Assembly: GCF_005796185.1 (NCBI RefSeq)
Contig: NZ_VAHM01000006.1
Coordinates: 171,939 to 235,938, forward strand
From: Pseudarthrobacter sp. NamB4
GTDB taxonomy: Bacteria; Actinomycetota; Actinomycetes; Actinomycetales; Micrococcaceae
DNA length: 64,000 bases
Direction of reading: 5' to 3'
In this document: one piece after another, positions 1 to 8,803 of the stretch
How the letters are laid out: each line of letters begins with the position of its first letter
Numbering within the stretch: position 1 is the stretch's first letter
Notes under the pieces: model-generated
Told to the model about the DNA's origin: nothing
Database searches by the model: none
Seen by the model: the letters and a program-made list of their open reading frames with translations, nothing else
Made by a program: the position numbers and the translations under genes

Positions 1-1
1 G

Positions 2-988
2 TATGACCAGGCGGCCAAGACCGTAACCCTGGTGCCCAACGAGAAGTGGTGGGGCAACAAGCCGGTGCTGGAGAACGTGGTGTTCCGCCAGCTTGAAACC
101 AGCGCCCAGATCGCCGCCTTCAAGAACGGCGAGATCGACGCGATGTCTGCCAACACCATCTCCCTCTACAAGCAGCTCGAGGGCACCAAGGACTCCGAGG
201 TCCGCCGCGGCCAGCGGCTCTTCGCGGGCGGCATGAACCTCAACGCCCAGCGCATCACCGACGTGGCGGTCCGCAAGGCCATCTTCGCAGCCGTGGACCG
301 CGAAGCCCTCCGCAAGGTCCGCTTCAACGGCCTGAACTGGGAGGAGCCCAGCTCCGGCTCCATGATGCTCATGCCCTTCTCCGAGTACTACCAAGACAAC
401 TACCCCGTGAAGGAAACCGGTCCGGAAGCCGCCAAGAAGGTGCTGACGGACGCGGGTTACACCGAGAACGCCAACGGCATCATGGAGAAGGACGGCAAGC
501 CCGCAGCCTTCAAGATCAGCAACTTCGGTGACGACCCCACCACCCTTGCCTTCACCCAGACCCTGCAGAAGCAGCTGCAGGCCGGCGGCATGGATGTTGG
601 CATCGACCAGCGCGCTTCGGCAGACTTCGGCAAGGTCCTGGGCTCGCGTGAATTCGACATGAGCGTTTCGGGCTACACAGTGGGTCCGGACGCCACCTCG
701 GCCGTGAAGCAGTACTACGACTCCAAGACCAACGAGAACCAGCTGGGCGACGCCGAGCTGGACAAGAAGATCGCTGACCTCGCCTCCATCGAGGACAACG
801 CCGAGCGCAACAAGGCGGCCATGGAGGTCGAGAAGGAGCACATGGCAAAGTACTTCTCCATGGGCGTGGTCATGAACGGCCCGCAGATCTCCTTCGTCCG
901 CACCGGCCTGGCCAACTACGGCCCGTCCCTGTTCCAGAGCCTGTCCCAGGTTCCGGACTGGACCACCATCGGCTGGGAAAAGAAGTAG
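2..988 (+). CDS. ABC transporter substrate-binding protein, family 5 (C-terminal part)
   Basis: The reading frame is open from base 2, so the start lies upstream of the window; about 328 residues are present. The sequence resembles the C-terminal two thirds of extracellular solute-binding proteins of family 5 (oligopeptide/nickel/dipeptide type): it opens inside the typical 'NEKWWG' segment, continues through a region like 'VRKAIFAAVDREAL' that is characteristic of the family, and ends at a hydrophobic C-terminus 'DWTTIGWEKK'. Such proteins capture peptides or other solutes outside the membrane and deliver them to an ABC permease. The substrate cannot be told from this part. A strong hairpin follows, so this is probably the last gene of its transcript. 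Confidence 0.9.
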   Translation, partial: YDQAAKTVTLVPNEKWWGNKPVLENVVFRQLETSAQIAAFKNGEIDAMSANTISLYKQLEGTKDSEVRRGQRLFAGGMNLNAQRITDVAVRKAIFAAVDREALRKVRFNGLNWEEPSSGSMMLMPFSEYYQDNYPVKETGPEAAKKVLTDAGYTENANGIMEKDGKPAAFKISNFGDDPTTLAFTQTLQKQLQAGGMDVGIDQRASADFGKVLGSREFDMSVSGYTVGPDATSAVKQYYDSKTNENQLGDAELDKKIADLASIEDNAERNKAAMEVEKEHMAKYFSMGVVMNGPQISFVRTGLANYGPSLFQSLSQVPDWTTIGWEKK

Positions 989-1007
989 CACTCGCTGCTC
1001 TGTTGGT

Positions 1008-1045
1008 GAAGGCCGGTATCCCCTGGGGAGGGGATGCCGGCCTTC
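1008..1045 (+). terminator. Hairpin terminator after the substrate-binding protein gene
   Basis: A 17-base-pair stem (1008-1024 with 1029-1045) has a four-G loop and a single G-T wobble. It begins 20 bases after the stop codon. No T-run follows, as is common in high-GC actinobacteria. Confidence 0.8.
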
Positions 1046-1065
1046 GCCGTCTGCCCAACCCCGCC

Positions 1066-1161
1066 GACGCTGTCGCACTTAACGCGGCTTTTCGCCCGAC
1101 GCTCTCTCAGCCAATGCGCCCTTTCGGCCAACCCTCCCGCACGTGCCGCACACTCCGGCCC
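1066..1161 (+). repeat. Three degenerate 32-base tandem repeat units (GACGCTCTCTCAC family)
   Basis: Units begin at 1066, 1098 and 1130, exactly 32 bases apart. The first two keep the core GACGCTSTCKCAS; the third has decayed to AACCCTCCCGCAC. The first unit continues with TTAACGCGGCTTTTCGCC, and the same TTAACGC-GCTT string returns in the unit at 16191-16222. The array follows the terminator of the substrate-binding protein gene and points in the same direction. Confidence 0.65.
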
Positions 1162-1197
1162 ACTGCCGGGTTCACCGGGCCGGAGTAGCGTAGGAAC

Positions 1198-2262
1198 ATG
1201 ACCGGAACTGAAGCTTCGCAGCGCACCATCCGAACCGCAGTTGTGGGCTTCGGACTGTCCGGGAGCGTGTTCCATGCTCCCCTGATAGCAGCGGATCCGA
1301 GCTACTCGCTGAACGTCATAGCTACCTCCGACGCCGGAAGGGAGTCCGCTGCCACCGAACGGTACGAGGGCGTAAAGACGGTGCCGGACGGCCAGGCGGT
1401 CCTTGCCCATGCCCACGAGTTGGACCTGGTGGTGCTGGGAACACCGCCGGCAACCCACTACCCCTTGGCCAAGGCAGCGTTGGAGGCCGGGCTGGACGTG
1501 GTGGTGGACAAGCCTTTCACCGTGACCAGCGGGGAGGGCCAGGAACTCATTGCGCTGGCCGGGGAACTGGGCCGGGTGCTGACGGTTTTCCAGAACCGGC
1601 GGTGGGACGGCGACTTCCTGACACTGAGGAAGCTCATCGCGGCCGAAGCCCTGGGGAAGGTCACCCGGTTTGAGTCCCGTTTCGAGCGGTGGTCGCCGGC
1701 GATCGCAAAGGCCTGGAAGGCACGCGCCACGGCGGCCGACGGCGGCGGCACCCTATTCGATCTCGGCAGCCACCTGATCGACCAGGCGCTCCAGCTTTTT
1801 GGCCCCGCCGCCGTGGTCCATGCCGAGCTGAAGGCGCGCCGGTCTGACGAGCGGGCGGACGATGACGTTTTCGTGGTCCTGCGGCATGAGTCGGGCGTTT
1901 TCAGCCACCTCACCATGAATATGCTGTGCGCCCAGCAGGGCCCCCGGTTCCGCGTGCTGGGCTCCGTGGGAGGATTCACTAAGAAGGGCGTGGATCCGCA
2001 GGAGCCGTACATGGCCGCGGGCGGGAGCCCCCTCGACGCTGACTACGGCGAAGAGGCTCCGGAGTGGGCAGGTCTCCTGGGCCGCGACGGCCACCTGGAC
2101 GCCCTGCCCACCGAACGTGGCGCGTATCCCGAGTTCTACCGCATTCTCGCGGCGAAGATCCTCGACGGCGGCGCCACCTCAGCAGCGCCGCTTCCGGTTG
2201 ACCCGGAAGACGCCGTCGAAACCCTGAAGCTCATCGAAGCGGCCCGGAAGTGGGCGCACTAA
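1198..2262 (+). CDS. Gfo/Idh/MocA family oxidoreductase
   Basis: 354 residues, a usual length for the family. The N-terminus carries a Rossmann NAD(P)-binding segment ('VVGFGLSGSVFHAPLI', residues about 15-30), followed by the family's 'DVVVDKPFTVT' segment near residue 100, where the lysine is the conserved EKP-type residue. A C-terminal alpha/beta domain with 'GGTLFDLGSHLIDQALQLFG' follows. These enzymes are NAD(P)-dependent dehydrogenases acting on sugars, inositols or related polyols; the substrate is not predictable here. The ATG is preceded by TAGGAAC. It converges on ald, with 19 bases between the stops. Nothing odd is seen. Confidence 0.9.
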   Translation: MTGTEASQRTIRTAVVGFGLSGSVFHAPLIAADPSYSLNVIATSDAGRESAATERYEGVKTVPDGQAVLAHAHELDLVVLGTPPATHYPLAKAALEAGLDVVVDKPFTVTSGEGQELIALAGELGRVLTVFQNRRWDGDFLTLRKLIAAEALGKVTRFESRFERWSPAIAKAWKARATAADGGGTLFDLGSHLIDQALQLFGPAAVVHAELKARRSDERADDDVFVVLRHESGVFSHLTMNMLCAQQGPRFRVLGSVGGFTKKGVDPQEPYMAAGGSPLDADYGEEAPEWAGLLGRDGHLDALPTERGAYPEFYRILAAKILDGGATSAAPLPVDPEDAVETLKLIEAARKWAH

Positions 2263-2281
2263 TCTGGACCGGGCGTTTGCG

Positions 2282-3400
2282 CTAAGCAGTAACCAGTTCG
2301 TGCCAGTCCGCCACGAGTGGCAGGTTGTGCGCCTCGGACACGGAGTGATGCGCCACATGGCCCGCGGCGATGTTGAGGCCGGCTGCCAGGGCGGGGTCGC
2401 GGTCGAAGGCGGCCTTGACGCCAAGGTTGGCCAGCGCCACGGCGTAGCGCAGGGTCACGTTGGTCAGTGCGTAGGTGGACGTGTTGGGCACAGCGCCGGG
2501 CATGTTGGCTACGCAGTAGAAGATGGTGTTGTGCACCTTGTATGTGGGTTCCTGGTGCGTGGTGGGGTGGGTGTCCTCGAAGCAGCCGCCCTGGTCCACG
2601 GCGATGTCCACCAGGACCGAGCCGGGTTTCATCCGGGCCACGAGGTCGTTGGTGACCAGCTTGGGGGCCTTGGCACCGGGGATCAGGACCGAGCCGATCA
2701 CCAGGTCGGCGTCCACCACGGACTTCTCGATTTCGTACTTGTTGGAGGCCACGGTCTTCAGCCGGCCCTGGTACTGGGCGTCCAGTTCACGCAGGCGGTT
2801 GATGTTGATGTCCATGATTGTGACGTCTGCGCCGAGGCCCAGCGCCATGGCTGCGGCGTTGGTGCCCGCCACACCGCCACCCAGCACCACGACCTTGGCC
2901 GGGCGCACGCCGGGCACGCCGCCGAGCAGGATTCCCTTGCCGCCGGCGGGCGCCATGAGGGAGGACGCGCCCACCTGGACGGAAAGCCGGCCGGCCACCT
3001 CGGACATCGGGGCGAGCAGCGGCAGGGACCGGCCCTCCTGGACGGTCTCGTAGGCGATCGCGGTGACGCCGGAGTTGATGAGCTCCCGGGTGAGTTCGGG
3101 TTCGGCCGCTAGGTGCAGGTAGGTGAAGAGGATCAGGCCCTTGCGGAAGCGGTGGTATTCGGCCTTGATGGGTTCCTTGACCTTCATCACCATGTCGGCG
3201 CGGGCCCAGACGTCGTCCGCCTCGTTGACGATCTCGGCACCGGCAATTGAGTATTCCTCATCGGTGATGCCGGAACCCAGTCCTGCGCCTCGCTCCACCA
3301 GCACAGTGTGTCCGTGGGTGCGGAACTCGTGGACGCCGGCGGCGGTGATGGCCACCCGGAATTCGTTGTTCTTGATTTCTTTGGGGACACCGATGATCAT
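2282..3400 (-). CDS. ald: Alanine dehydrogenase
   Basis: 372 residues, full family length. It catalyses NAD-dependent reversible oxidative deamination of L-alanine to pyruvate and ammonia in the cytoplasm. The N-terminus '[18 protein letters not shown]' is the family signature, 'LFTYLHLA' near residue 92 holds the catalytic histidine, and the Rossmann segment '[14 protein letters not shown]' near residue 170 is followed by the NAD-discriminating 'DIN'. The gene is divergent from a PucR-type regulator, the arrangement known for ald control in actinobacteria (AdeR/AldR-like logic), so alanine-responsive activation by that neighbour is likely but inferred. Confidence 0.96.
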   Translation of the reverse strand: MIIGVPKEIKNNEFRVAITAAGVHEFRTHGHTVLVERGAGLGSGITDEEYSIAGAEIVNEADDVWARADMVMKVKEPIKAEYHRFRKGLILFTYLHLAAEPELTRELINSGVTAIAYETVQEGRSLPLLAPMSEVAGRLSVQVGASSLMAPAGGKGILLGGVPGVRPAKVVVLGGGVAGTNAAAMALGLGADVTIMDININRLRELDAQYQGRLKTVASNKYEIEKSVVDADLVIGSVLIPGAKAPKLVTNDLVARMKPGSVLVDIAVDQGGCFEDTHPTTHQEPTYKVHNTIFYCVANMPGAVPNTSTYALTNVTLRYAVALANLGVKAAFDRDPALAAGLNIAAGHVAHHSVSEAHNLPLVADWHELVTA

Positions 3401-3480
3401 CGTGGGCTCCAGGTTCTCGGCTTGGTGAAGCCGGAAAGTGCGGACGGATTTCGTGTTTCAACGATAGATCCGGTTTGTGA

Positions 3481-3506
3481 GCCAGCTGACAGGAAAGGCA
3501 GCTGGC
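3481..3506. promoter_or_regulatory. Inverted repeat between ald and the PucR regulator
   Basis: GCCAGCTG (3481-3488) and CAGCTGGC (3499-3506) form an exact 8-base inverted repeat with 10 bases between. A second smaller pair, AACCGC/GCGGTT, lies at 3518-3537. Both are in the 235-base gap between two divergent starts, where the PucR-type regulator would be expected to bind. Function is inferred from position only. Confidence 0.4.
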
Positions 3507-3635
3507 CTTACTGAAGCAACCGCATCATTCCGCGGTTTTCCTCGTCGCGGCCTAAACATTTGTCGAGTCTCGAAGCGGCAAGTGTCGCCTCCTGTCCGTT
3601 CGTCCGGGAGCCCATCCAAGCAGTACTGTTGGCGC

Positions 3636-4856
3636 ATGCAGCAGCAGGGTGTTGAACAGCTGGTGGAGCAGGTGGCACAGAAGCTGGGCCGCGGCCTGTC
3701 CCTGGAGGACCTGGACGGAGTGCTGCTCGCGTACAGCTCCAACCAGTCGCATGCGGACCGTGTGCGTGTGAACTTCCTGCTGAGCAAGAAAGTCCCGGCG
3801 GATGTGAGCGCGTGGCAGCTTTCGCACGGCATCGCCACCGCTGTCCGCCCCGTGGTGGTTCCGGCGAACCCGGGCCTGGGCATGCTGGGACGCGTGTGCG
3901 TTCCGCTGATGGTCCGGGGCTTCCGCGTTGGCTATCTCTGGGTCCAGCAGGACTCGGAAGACGAAAGCCCGACAGCGATCCTCACCCAACTGCCCGCCGT
4001 GAGCCACGAACTTGAGATGCTGTCCGGCCTCCTGCTGGATTCGAATACGGCGGAGTCCGAATTCCGGCGCGTGCGGGAGCGGGAGTTCCTGTCGGCATGC
4101 GCCGGGGAACCCAACGCCGTTGCTGCCATCGCAGGCTGGAAGGAGATCCAGGGCCGGGGCCCCTGGCAGGTGGTGACGGTGCTCGACGCCGAGGGCTGGG
4201 CAGGCGGGCCGGACCCCATCGCTTCCACCCTCATCCACCGCTCTGCCGCGCTCCAGGCAACCATCGGCGTCGACGCCGCCTTGTTCAGCGCCGGAACGGA
4301 CACGCATTCGGTAGTCCTGTTCCGTGAATTATCGGGCAGGGCGAACCACGCCCAGGTGCTGGTCCACTACCAGCTGGAGCTCGCGAAGCGTTCGGGGCGC
4401 CCGGTGCAACGGATCATTCTGGGTATCAGCGAGGGCTTCAGCCGGCCGCGGGGGCTCGCGGCGGCCTACCGGCAATCCAAGCTGGCGGCCCAGGCCGCGG
4501 CCGTAGACCCGCAGCTTGGCGAACTCGTGGATTGCAGGAATACCGGCGTCTACCAGCTCCTGGCTTCGGCGGGCGGAGGGGCCAGCGCCTGGGCTGACTC
4601 GGGTTCGGTGTACTTCCGTCTGCTGGAGGACCATGACCGCAACGGCGAGCTCATCCCGGTCCTGGAACTCCTGTATGACAACGACGGCTCAGTCCAGGAT
4701 GTGGCCACCAAGCTCCACCTGCACCGCAGCAGCATCTACAACAGGCTTGGCCGGATCCGCCAGCTGCTGGGCGTGGATCCCCTGAAGGGGATGGCCCGGC
4801 TGGAACTCCACGCAGCCCTGAAGATGCGGCGCTGGGCGGGCCGGCCCAGGATCTAG
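3636..4856 (+). CDS. PucR family transcriptional regulator, probably controlling ald
   Basis: 406 residues from ATG 3636; the frame is open further upstream to 3477 but that extension lacks any family similarity and would consume the promoter region of ald. The protein ends in a PucR C-terminal helix-turn-helix: 'LLYDNDGSVQDVATKLHLHRSSIYNRLGRI' at about residues 345-375. A GGDEF-like central segment ('RPVQRIILGISEGFSRPRGLAAAYRQSKLA') precedes it, as in CdaR/PucR proteins. The divergent position beside alanine dehydrogenase suggests it is the alanine-responsive activator (AdeR type) of that gene; this is inference from context. Confidence 0.88.
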   Translation: MQQQGVEQLVEQVAQKLGRGLSLEDLDGVLLAYSSNQSHADRVRVNFLLSKKVPADVSAWQLSHGIATAVRPVVVPANPGLGMLGRVCVPLMVRGFRVGYLWVQQDSEDESPTAILTQLPAVSHELEMLSGLLLDSNTAESEFRRVREREFLSACAGEPNAVAAIAGWKEIQGRGPWQVVTVLDAEGWAGGPDPIASTLIHRSAALQATIGVDAALFSAGTDTHSVVLFRELSGRANHAQVLVHYQLELAKRSGRPVQRIILGISEGFSRPRGLAAAYRQSKLAAQAAAVDPQLGELVDCRNTGVYQLLASAGGGASAWADSGSVYFRLLEDHDRNGELIPVLELLYDNDGSVQDVATKLHLHRSSIYNRLGRIRQLLGVDPLKGMARLELHAALKMRRWAGRPRI

Positions 4857-4884
4857 CGCCACGGGAAGCCTGCAGGGGGAAGGG

Positions 4885-5292
4885 TCAGCCGTCCTTTTCC
4901 CCGGTATTCTCCGGGTCCCGCTGTGCGGCCTTCTTCTGCCCCTCCAGCCATGCCATGATAGCCGCCCGCGGAATCCGCCGGTGGCTCCCGCGGTACTCCA
5001 CGGGGATTTCGCCGCGGTCCGTCATGTTGCGCAGATAGGTGTGCGAGATGCCCGCCAGCTCCGCTGCCTTCGAGGTGGTTAGCATGTCCTCCACGCTGCT
5101 GACGGTCACGGCCTCGCCGCGGCTAAAGCGGTGCAGGAGGTCAACGACGGCGTCCCTCGCCACGGGGGGCAGGCGGTGGACGGTGCCGTCCACGAAGACG
5201 GTGATGTCATCGCTGCCGGCCAGTGCCCGGTGCAGTTTTTCCGCATCCTCGGCAGGAAGGGCGCCGGTGATCCGGGGAGCTATCAGTGCCAT
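4885..5292 (-). CDS. Excisionase/antitoxin-like helix-turn-helix protein (orphan)
   Basis: 135 residues from ATG 5292, which is preceded by a G-rich GGGGGGC Shine-Dalgarno; a longer frame to 5349 would run into the start of the divergent hydrolase. The C-terminal third ('MLTTSKAAELAGISHTYL', then 'RRIPRAAIMAWLEGQ') is an excisionase/MerR-type HTH_17 domain. The N-terminal half ('ITVFVDGTVHRLPPVARDAV') is typical of a group of actinobacterial antitoxin-like proteins that, as far as I know, are often encoded next to a PIN-domain toxin. No PIN gene adjoins here, so the toxin partnership is unsupported in this window. Confidence 0.75.
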   Translation of the reverse strand: MALIAPRITGALPAEDAEKLHRALAGSDDITVFVDGTVHRLPPVARDAVVDLLHRFSRGEAVTVSSVEDMLTTSKAAELAGISHTYLRNMTDRGEIPVEYRGSHRRIPRAAIMAWLEGQKKAAQRDPENTGEKDG

Positions 5293-5342
5293 GCCCCCCA
5301 GCCTACCGGCGGCCCAGCGCTCCCGGGCGGTATGCTCGGCAG

Positions 5343-6143
5343 ATGGCACTTAGCGGCGGAATAGATGTGGAAGCAGGCGGATTACGGGGCAAGCTCTACG
5401 CCTCAGTCCGCCCGGAAGGCGCCCCTGGCGGGCCCGAACACCCTGCCCGTCCCGCCTACGTCCTGCTCCACGGCATCGGGGTTTCCCACCGGTACCTGGC
5501 CCGGCTGCACCTTGAACTGGCCGAGGGGGCGGATGTCTACAGCTTCGACCTGCCCGGCTTTGGCCCTACTTCCCGCCCTTCCCGCCAGCTTCAGGTGGAG
5601 GACTACGCGGCGTTTATCGCAGCTGTCCTATCGGATGCAGGCGTGAGTGGCTACATTGCGGTGGGGCACTCAATGGGCACCCAGTTCGCCGCGGAACTGG
5701 CGCTGCAGCAGCCGGAACAGGTGGCCGGAATCGTACTGATGGGCCCCGTAGTGGATGCCGGTAAAAAGTCTGTTCCCCGGCAGGCCATGGCTTTGACCCG
5801 CGACGCCATGTTCAGTGAGTCGCTGTCCTGCAATGTGGTGGTGTTCAGCGATTACTTCCGCGCCGGACCCCGCTGGTACCTCACGGAGCTGTCCGTGATG
5901 ATGGAATATCCCATGGCGGAACGGCTGTCAGCAGTTACCCAGCCTGCCCTGGTGCTCCGCGGCACGAAGGATCCCATCGCACGCAGGCCTTGGTGCGAAC
6001 ACCTTGCCGCCGTCGCGCCACAGGGCACCGTGGCCGAGATTCCGGGCCAGGGCCATGTCTTCCAGTACACCGCCCCCGGCATGGCTGCCGAAACCATCAC
6101 CAGCTGGGTCCGTGCAGTGACCGGTTTCGGCGTCACCGCCTAG
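5343..6143 (+). CDS. Alpha/beta hydrolase
   Basis: 266 residues from ATG 5343. The oxyanion-hole segment 'LLHGIG' is at residues 41-46, the nucleophile elbow 'VGHSMG' places the catalytic serine at residue 110, and 'GQGHVF' near residue 243 supplies the histidine. The acid is probably in 'LRGTKDPI' near residue 215. Length and architecture match small soluble esterases or lactonases of the alpha/beta hydrolase fold; the substrate is unknown. Its start lies 50 bases from that of the divergent HTH protein, so the two promoters must overlap and cross-regulation is possible. It converges on ptsI with 6 bases between stops. Confidence 0.88.
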   Translation: MALSGGIDVEAGGLRGKLYASVRPEGAPGGPEHPARPAYVLLHGIGVSHRYLARLHLELAEGADVYSFDLPGFGPTSRPSRQLQVEDYAAFIAAVLSDAGVSGYIAVGHSMGTQFAAELALQQPEQVAGIVLMGPVVDAGKKSVPRQAMALTRDAMFSESLSCNVVVFSDYFRAGPRWYLTELSVMMEYPMAERLSAVTQPALVLRGTKDPIARRPWCEHLAAVAPQGTVAEIPGQGHVFQYTAPGMAAETITSWVRAVTGFGVTA

Positions 6144-6149
6144 GCTGAA

Positions 6150-7835
6150 TCAGAGCCCCAGTTCTTCCAGGACCGGCAGCTTCTCCCGCACCCATGCTCG
6201 CGCTTCGGTGGCGCTGGGTGCGGAAAGGGCGAGCTTGGCCAGCTGCTGGGCCTCCTCCAGCGTCACCGTCTTCAGGACAGCTGCCACGGCAGCGAGGGAA
6301 CGCGCCGTCATGGACAGCGTGCTCACCCCAAGTCCGGTCAGTACGACGGCGAGCGCAGGGTCCGCAGCGGCCTCGCCGCAGACGCCCACCGGCTTGTTGT
6401 TTCCTTCGGCGCGGGATCCTTCAACGGTCAGGCCCACCAGGCGCAGGACTGCCGGCTGCCACGGGGTGTTCAGGTTGGCGAGCGGGCCCAGCTGGCGGTC
6501 GGCGGCCATGGCGTACTGGGTGAGGTCGTTGGTGCCCAGGCTCGCAAAGCTGACTTCGCGGAGGATTGCTTCGGCGGTTAGGGCTGCGGAGGGAACCTCC
6601 ACCATCACACCGGGAGTCTTGATGCCGGCATCGGCGCACATGGAGGCGAAGCGGGCGGCCTCTTCCGCCGTCGAGATCATAGGGGCCATTACCCATACAT
6701 CAGCCTCGGACTGCTTTTCAGCCAGCGCGATGGCTTCCAGCTGGCGGTCCAGGACGCCCGGGGTGGTGAAGTCGGTGCGGTAGCCGCGGACACCCAGGGC
6801 AGGATTGGGCTCGGTGGAATCGGTCAGGAACGGCAGTGGCTTGTCCGCTCCGGCGTCGAGCGTGCGCAGGACCACCTTCTTGCCCGGGAAGGCGTCAAAG
6901 ACGCTCTTGTACGCGGCGGCCTGCTCTTCAACGCTGGGTTCGGTGTCCCGTTCGAGGAAGCAGAATTCGGTGCGGAACAGGCCTACGCCCTGGGCGCCCA
7001 GGGCTGCGGCAGCCTCGGCGTCCTTGCCGCCGCCCACATTGGCAAGCAGCGGCACCAGGTGGCCGTCCGCCGTCGCGCCCGTGCCGCTGAAGTCGGCCAG
7101 CAGGGAGGCGGTGGCGGCCCACGCCTCTGCTGCGGCGCGGAGCGATTCATCAGGGTCGGAGGTGATGTTGCCGGCGGCCCCGTCCACGTACACCTCGGTG
7201 CCGTCCGGGAGTTCGTCCACGCCGACGGCCGCAACGACGGCGGGAAGGCCAAGGGAGCGGGCGATGATCGCTGTGTGGGACTGCGGGCCGCCCCCTGCTG
7301 TGACCAGGGCCAGCACCTTGTTGGGATCAAGGGTGGCGGTGTCCGCGGGGGCCAGGTCCTCGGCCACCAGGACGAAGGGCGTGTTGGACGCGGGGATCCC
7401 GGGCGCGGGCACGCCCCGGAGCTCGGCGACGATCCGGGCCCGCACATCCAGCACATCGGTGGCGCGTTCGGCCATGTAGCCGCCCAGGTTGTGAAGCATC
7501 TCCGAAACCGAAGATCCGGACTCCCAGATGGCACGCTCTGCTGACGTGCCGCGCGCCACCAGCTTCGCCGCCCCCTTGATCAGCATGGTGTCCTTGGCCA
7601 TCAGCGCCGTGGCCTCCAGGACGGCCTTGCCGTCACCCGTTGCATGCGCGGCCCGCGCCTTCAGGTCGTCGTGGACTGCCTGACTTGCTGCCTTCAGTGC
7701 TGCTGTTGCTTCCTCTGCGGTGGTGCCTGCTGCCAACTGCTCGCCGGCCGGAGGTTCGCTGATCGGTTTGGGCATCTGCTTGACGGTGCCGATGACGCGG
7801 CCTGGACTGACGCCTACTCCTGGGAAGTTCTGCAC
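6150..7835 (-). CDS. ptsI: Phosphoenolpyruvate-protein phosphotransferase (PTS enzyme I)
   Basis: 561 residues from a GTG preceded by GAGGACC. It transfers phosphate from phosphoenolpyruvate to HPr, the first step for all PTS sugars. The phospho-acceptor histidine lies in 'GGPQSHTAIIARSLGLPAVV' at about residue 186, between the HPr-binding N-domain and the PEP-binding barrel. The barrel shows 'GVGLFRTEFCFLER' and the late 'ASLGTNDLTQYAMAADR' signature. HPr itself is not encoded in the window. The gene is divergent from a TetR regulator that heads the mannitol genes, which suggests shared control of a mannitol PTS. Confidence 0.96.
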   Translation of the reverse strand: MQNFPGVGVSPGRVIGTVKQMPKPISEPPAGEQLAAGTTAEEATAALKAASQAVHDDLKARAAHATGDGKAVLEATALMAKDTMLIKGAAKLVARGTSAERAIWESGSSVSEMLHNLGGYMAERATDVLDVRARIVAELRGVPAPGIPASNTPFVLVAEDLAPADTATLDPNKVLALVTAGGGPQSHTAIIARSLGLPAVVAAVGVDELPDGTEVYVDGAAGNITSDPDESLRAAAEAWAATASLLADFSGTGATADGHLVPLLANVGGGKDAEAAAALGAQGVGLFRTEFCFLERDTEPSVEEQAAAYKSVFDAFPGKKVVLRTLDAGADKPLPFLTDSTEPNPALGVRGYRTDFTTPGVLDRQLEAIALAEKQSEADVWVMAPMISTAEEAARFASMCADAGIKTPGVMVEVPSAALTAEAILREVSFASLGTNDLTQYAMAADRQLGPLANLNTPWQPAVLRLVGLTVEGSRAEGNNKPVGVCGEAAADPALAVVLTGLGVSTLSMTARSLAAVAAVLKTVTLEEAQQLAKLALSAPSATEARAWVREKLPVLEELGL

Positions 7836-7961
7836 TGAAGGTCCTCATTCTCTGCCGGTTGCCAGGCCCGCCGATCTGTCCGGCGCCATGCCGGTCCGCC
7901 GAAGGACCGCGGAGTCCGGAGGCGGAAACGTGCCTGAAAAAATTGTATGTGATTCAGTTCA

Positions 7962-7976
7962 TATAGCATTGCTATA
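7962..7976. promoter_or_regulatory. Perfect 15-base palindrome, probable TetR operator
   Basis: TATAGCA-T-TGCTATA is a perfect 7-base inverted repeat around one base, 18 bases before the TetR start. It contains TATA-like -10 hexamers on both strands and lies in the only gap between the ptsI and TetR starts. The size and symmetry fit a TetR-family operator giving autoregulation; binding is inferred. Confidence 0.55.
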
Positions 7977-7994
7977 GGTGCTAGGGTAGCGGTT

Positions 7995-8723
7995 ATGAGT
8001 TTGGATGGCCAGCTTCCCCCCAAAATGCGGCTGCTCCGTGCTGCCGCGGAGCTGTTGGCAAAATCCGGGGGAGCACCCGTTTCCACCCGCCAGATCACGC
8101 AGCTGGCAGGGGTTTCGGCGCCCACCCTGTACCACCACTTCGGTGACAAGGAAGGTCTGTTCGACGCCGTCGTCGCCGCAGGGTTCGAAGAGTATGTAGC
8201 GGGCGAAAGGGATTTCGCCCCCTCCGGACACCCGCTCGAGGACATCCGGAGAATGTGGGACAACCATGTCCAGTTCGGGCTCAACCAGCCGGAACTGTAC
8301 CTGGTGATGTTCGGCAATATCCGCCCGGAAAGTCGGCCGGCCATCGTCGCAGATGCCGAGGCGCTGATGGAGGAGATGCTGAACAAGGCAGCGGCGGCGG
8401 GCCAGCTGAACGTCCAGCCCCGGGAAGCGGCCAGGTCCATTCTGGCGGCCAACGTGGGCGTGACGCTGATGCTGATTGCGGAACCCGCCTCCGAACGGAA
8501 CCTCGAACTGTCCACCATGACCCGGGACGCCATGATCTTTGCGGTGTCCGCCGAGCCCGCCAGCGGGCCGGCCCCGGGTGGTGCCGGAAAATCCTCGGTA
8601 GTGGTGGCAGCGATCGCCCTGAACGCCGCACTTCAGGCCTCGCACTCTGACCAGCTCTCAAGCTCGGAACTCAAGCTCTTCCTCGAATGGCTCCACCGGA
8701 TCTCCGCCAGCCCGGCCGGCTGA
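7995..8723 (+). CDS. TetR/AcrR family transcriptional regulator beside the mannitol genes
   Basis: 242 residues. The N-terminal helix-turn-helix is clear: 'LLRAAAELLAKSGGAPVSTRQITQLAGVSAPTLYHHFGDKEGLFDAVV' covers residues about 13-60 and has the family's 'YHHFGDKEGL' recognition helix end. The rest is a ligand-binding helical bundle of no recognised specificity. It is divergent from ptsI and 80 bases upstream of mtlA on the same strand, so it is the best local candidate for regulating mannitol uptake, replacing the MtlR-type regulators common elsewhere. A perfect palindrome directly upstream suggests autoregulation. Confidence 0.9.
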   Translation: MSLDGQLPPKMRLLRAAAELLAKSGGAPVSTRQITQLAGVSAPTLYHHFGDKEGLFDAVVAAGFEEYVAGERDFAPSGHPLEDIRRMWDNHVQFGLNQPELYLVMFGNIRPESRPAIVADAEALMEEMLNKAAAAGQLNVQPREAARSILAANVGVTLMLIAEPASERNLELSTMTRDAMIFAVSAEPASGPAPGGAGKSSVVVAAIALNAALQASHSDQLSSSELKLFLEWLHRISASPAG

Positions 8724-8803
8724 ACCCCAGGCCACCCAGCAGTACGTCGTCGTAATCATCGGACCATCCTGCAAAGCAGCAGGACAGACGGTTAGGAAAT
8801 CTC

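Noticed and set aside
3477..3635. Upstream extension of the PucR gene
   Set aside because: The frame is open, but it lacks family similarity and would run through the inverted repeats of the divergent ald promoter.
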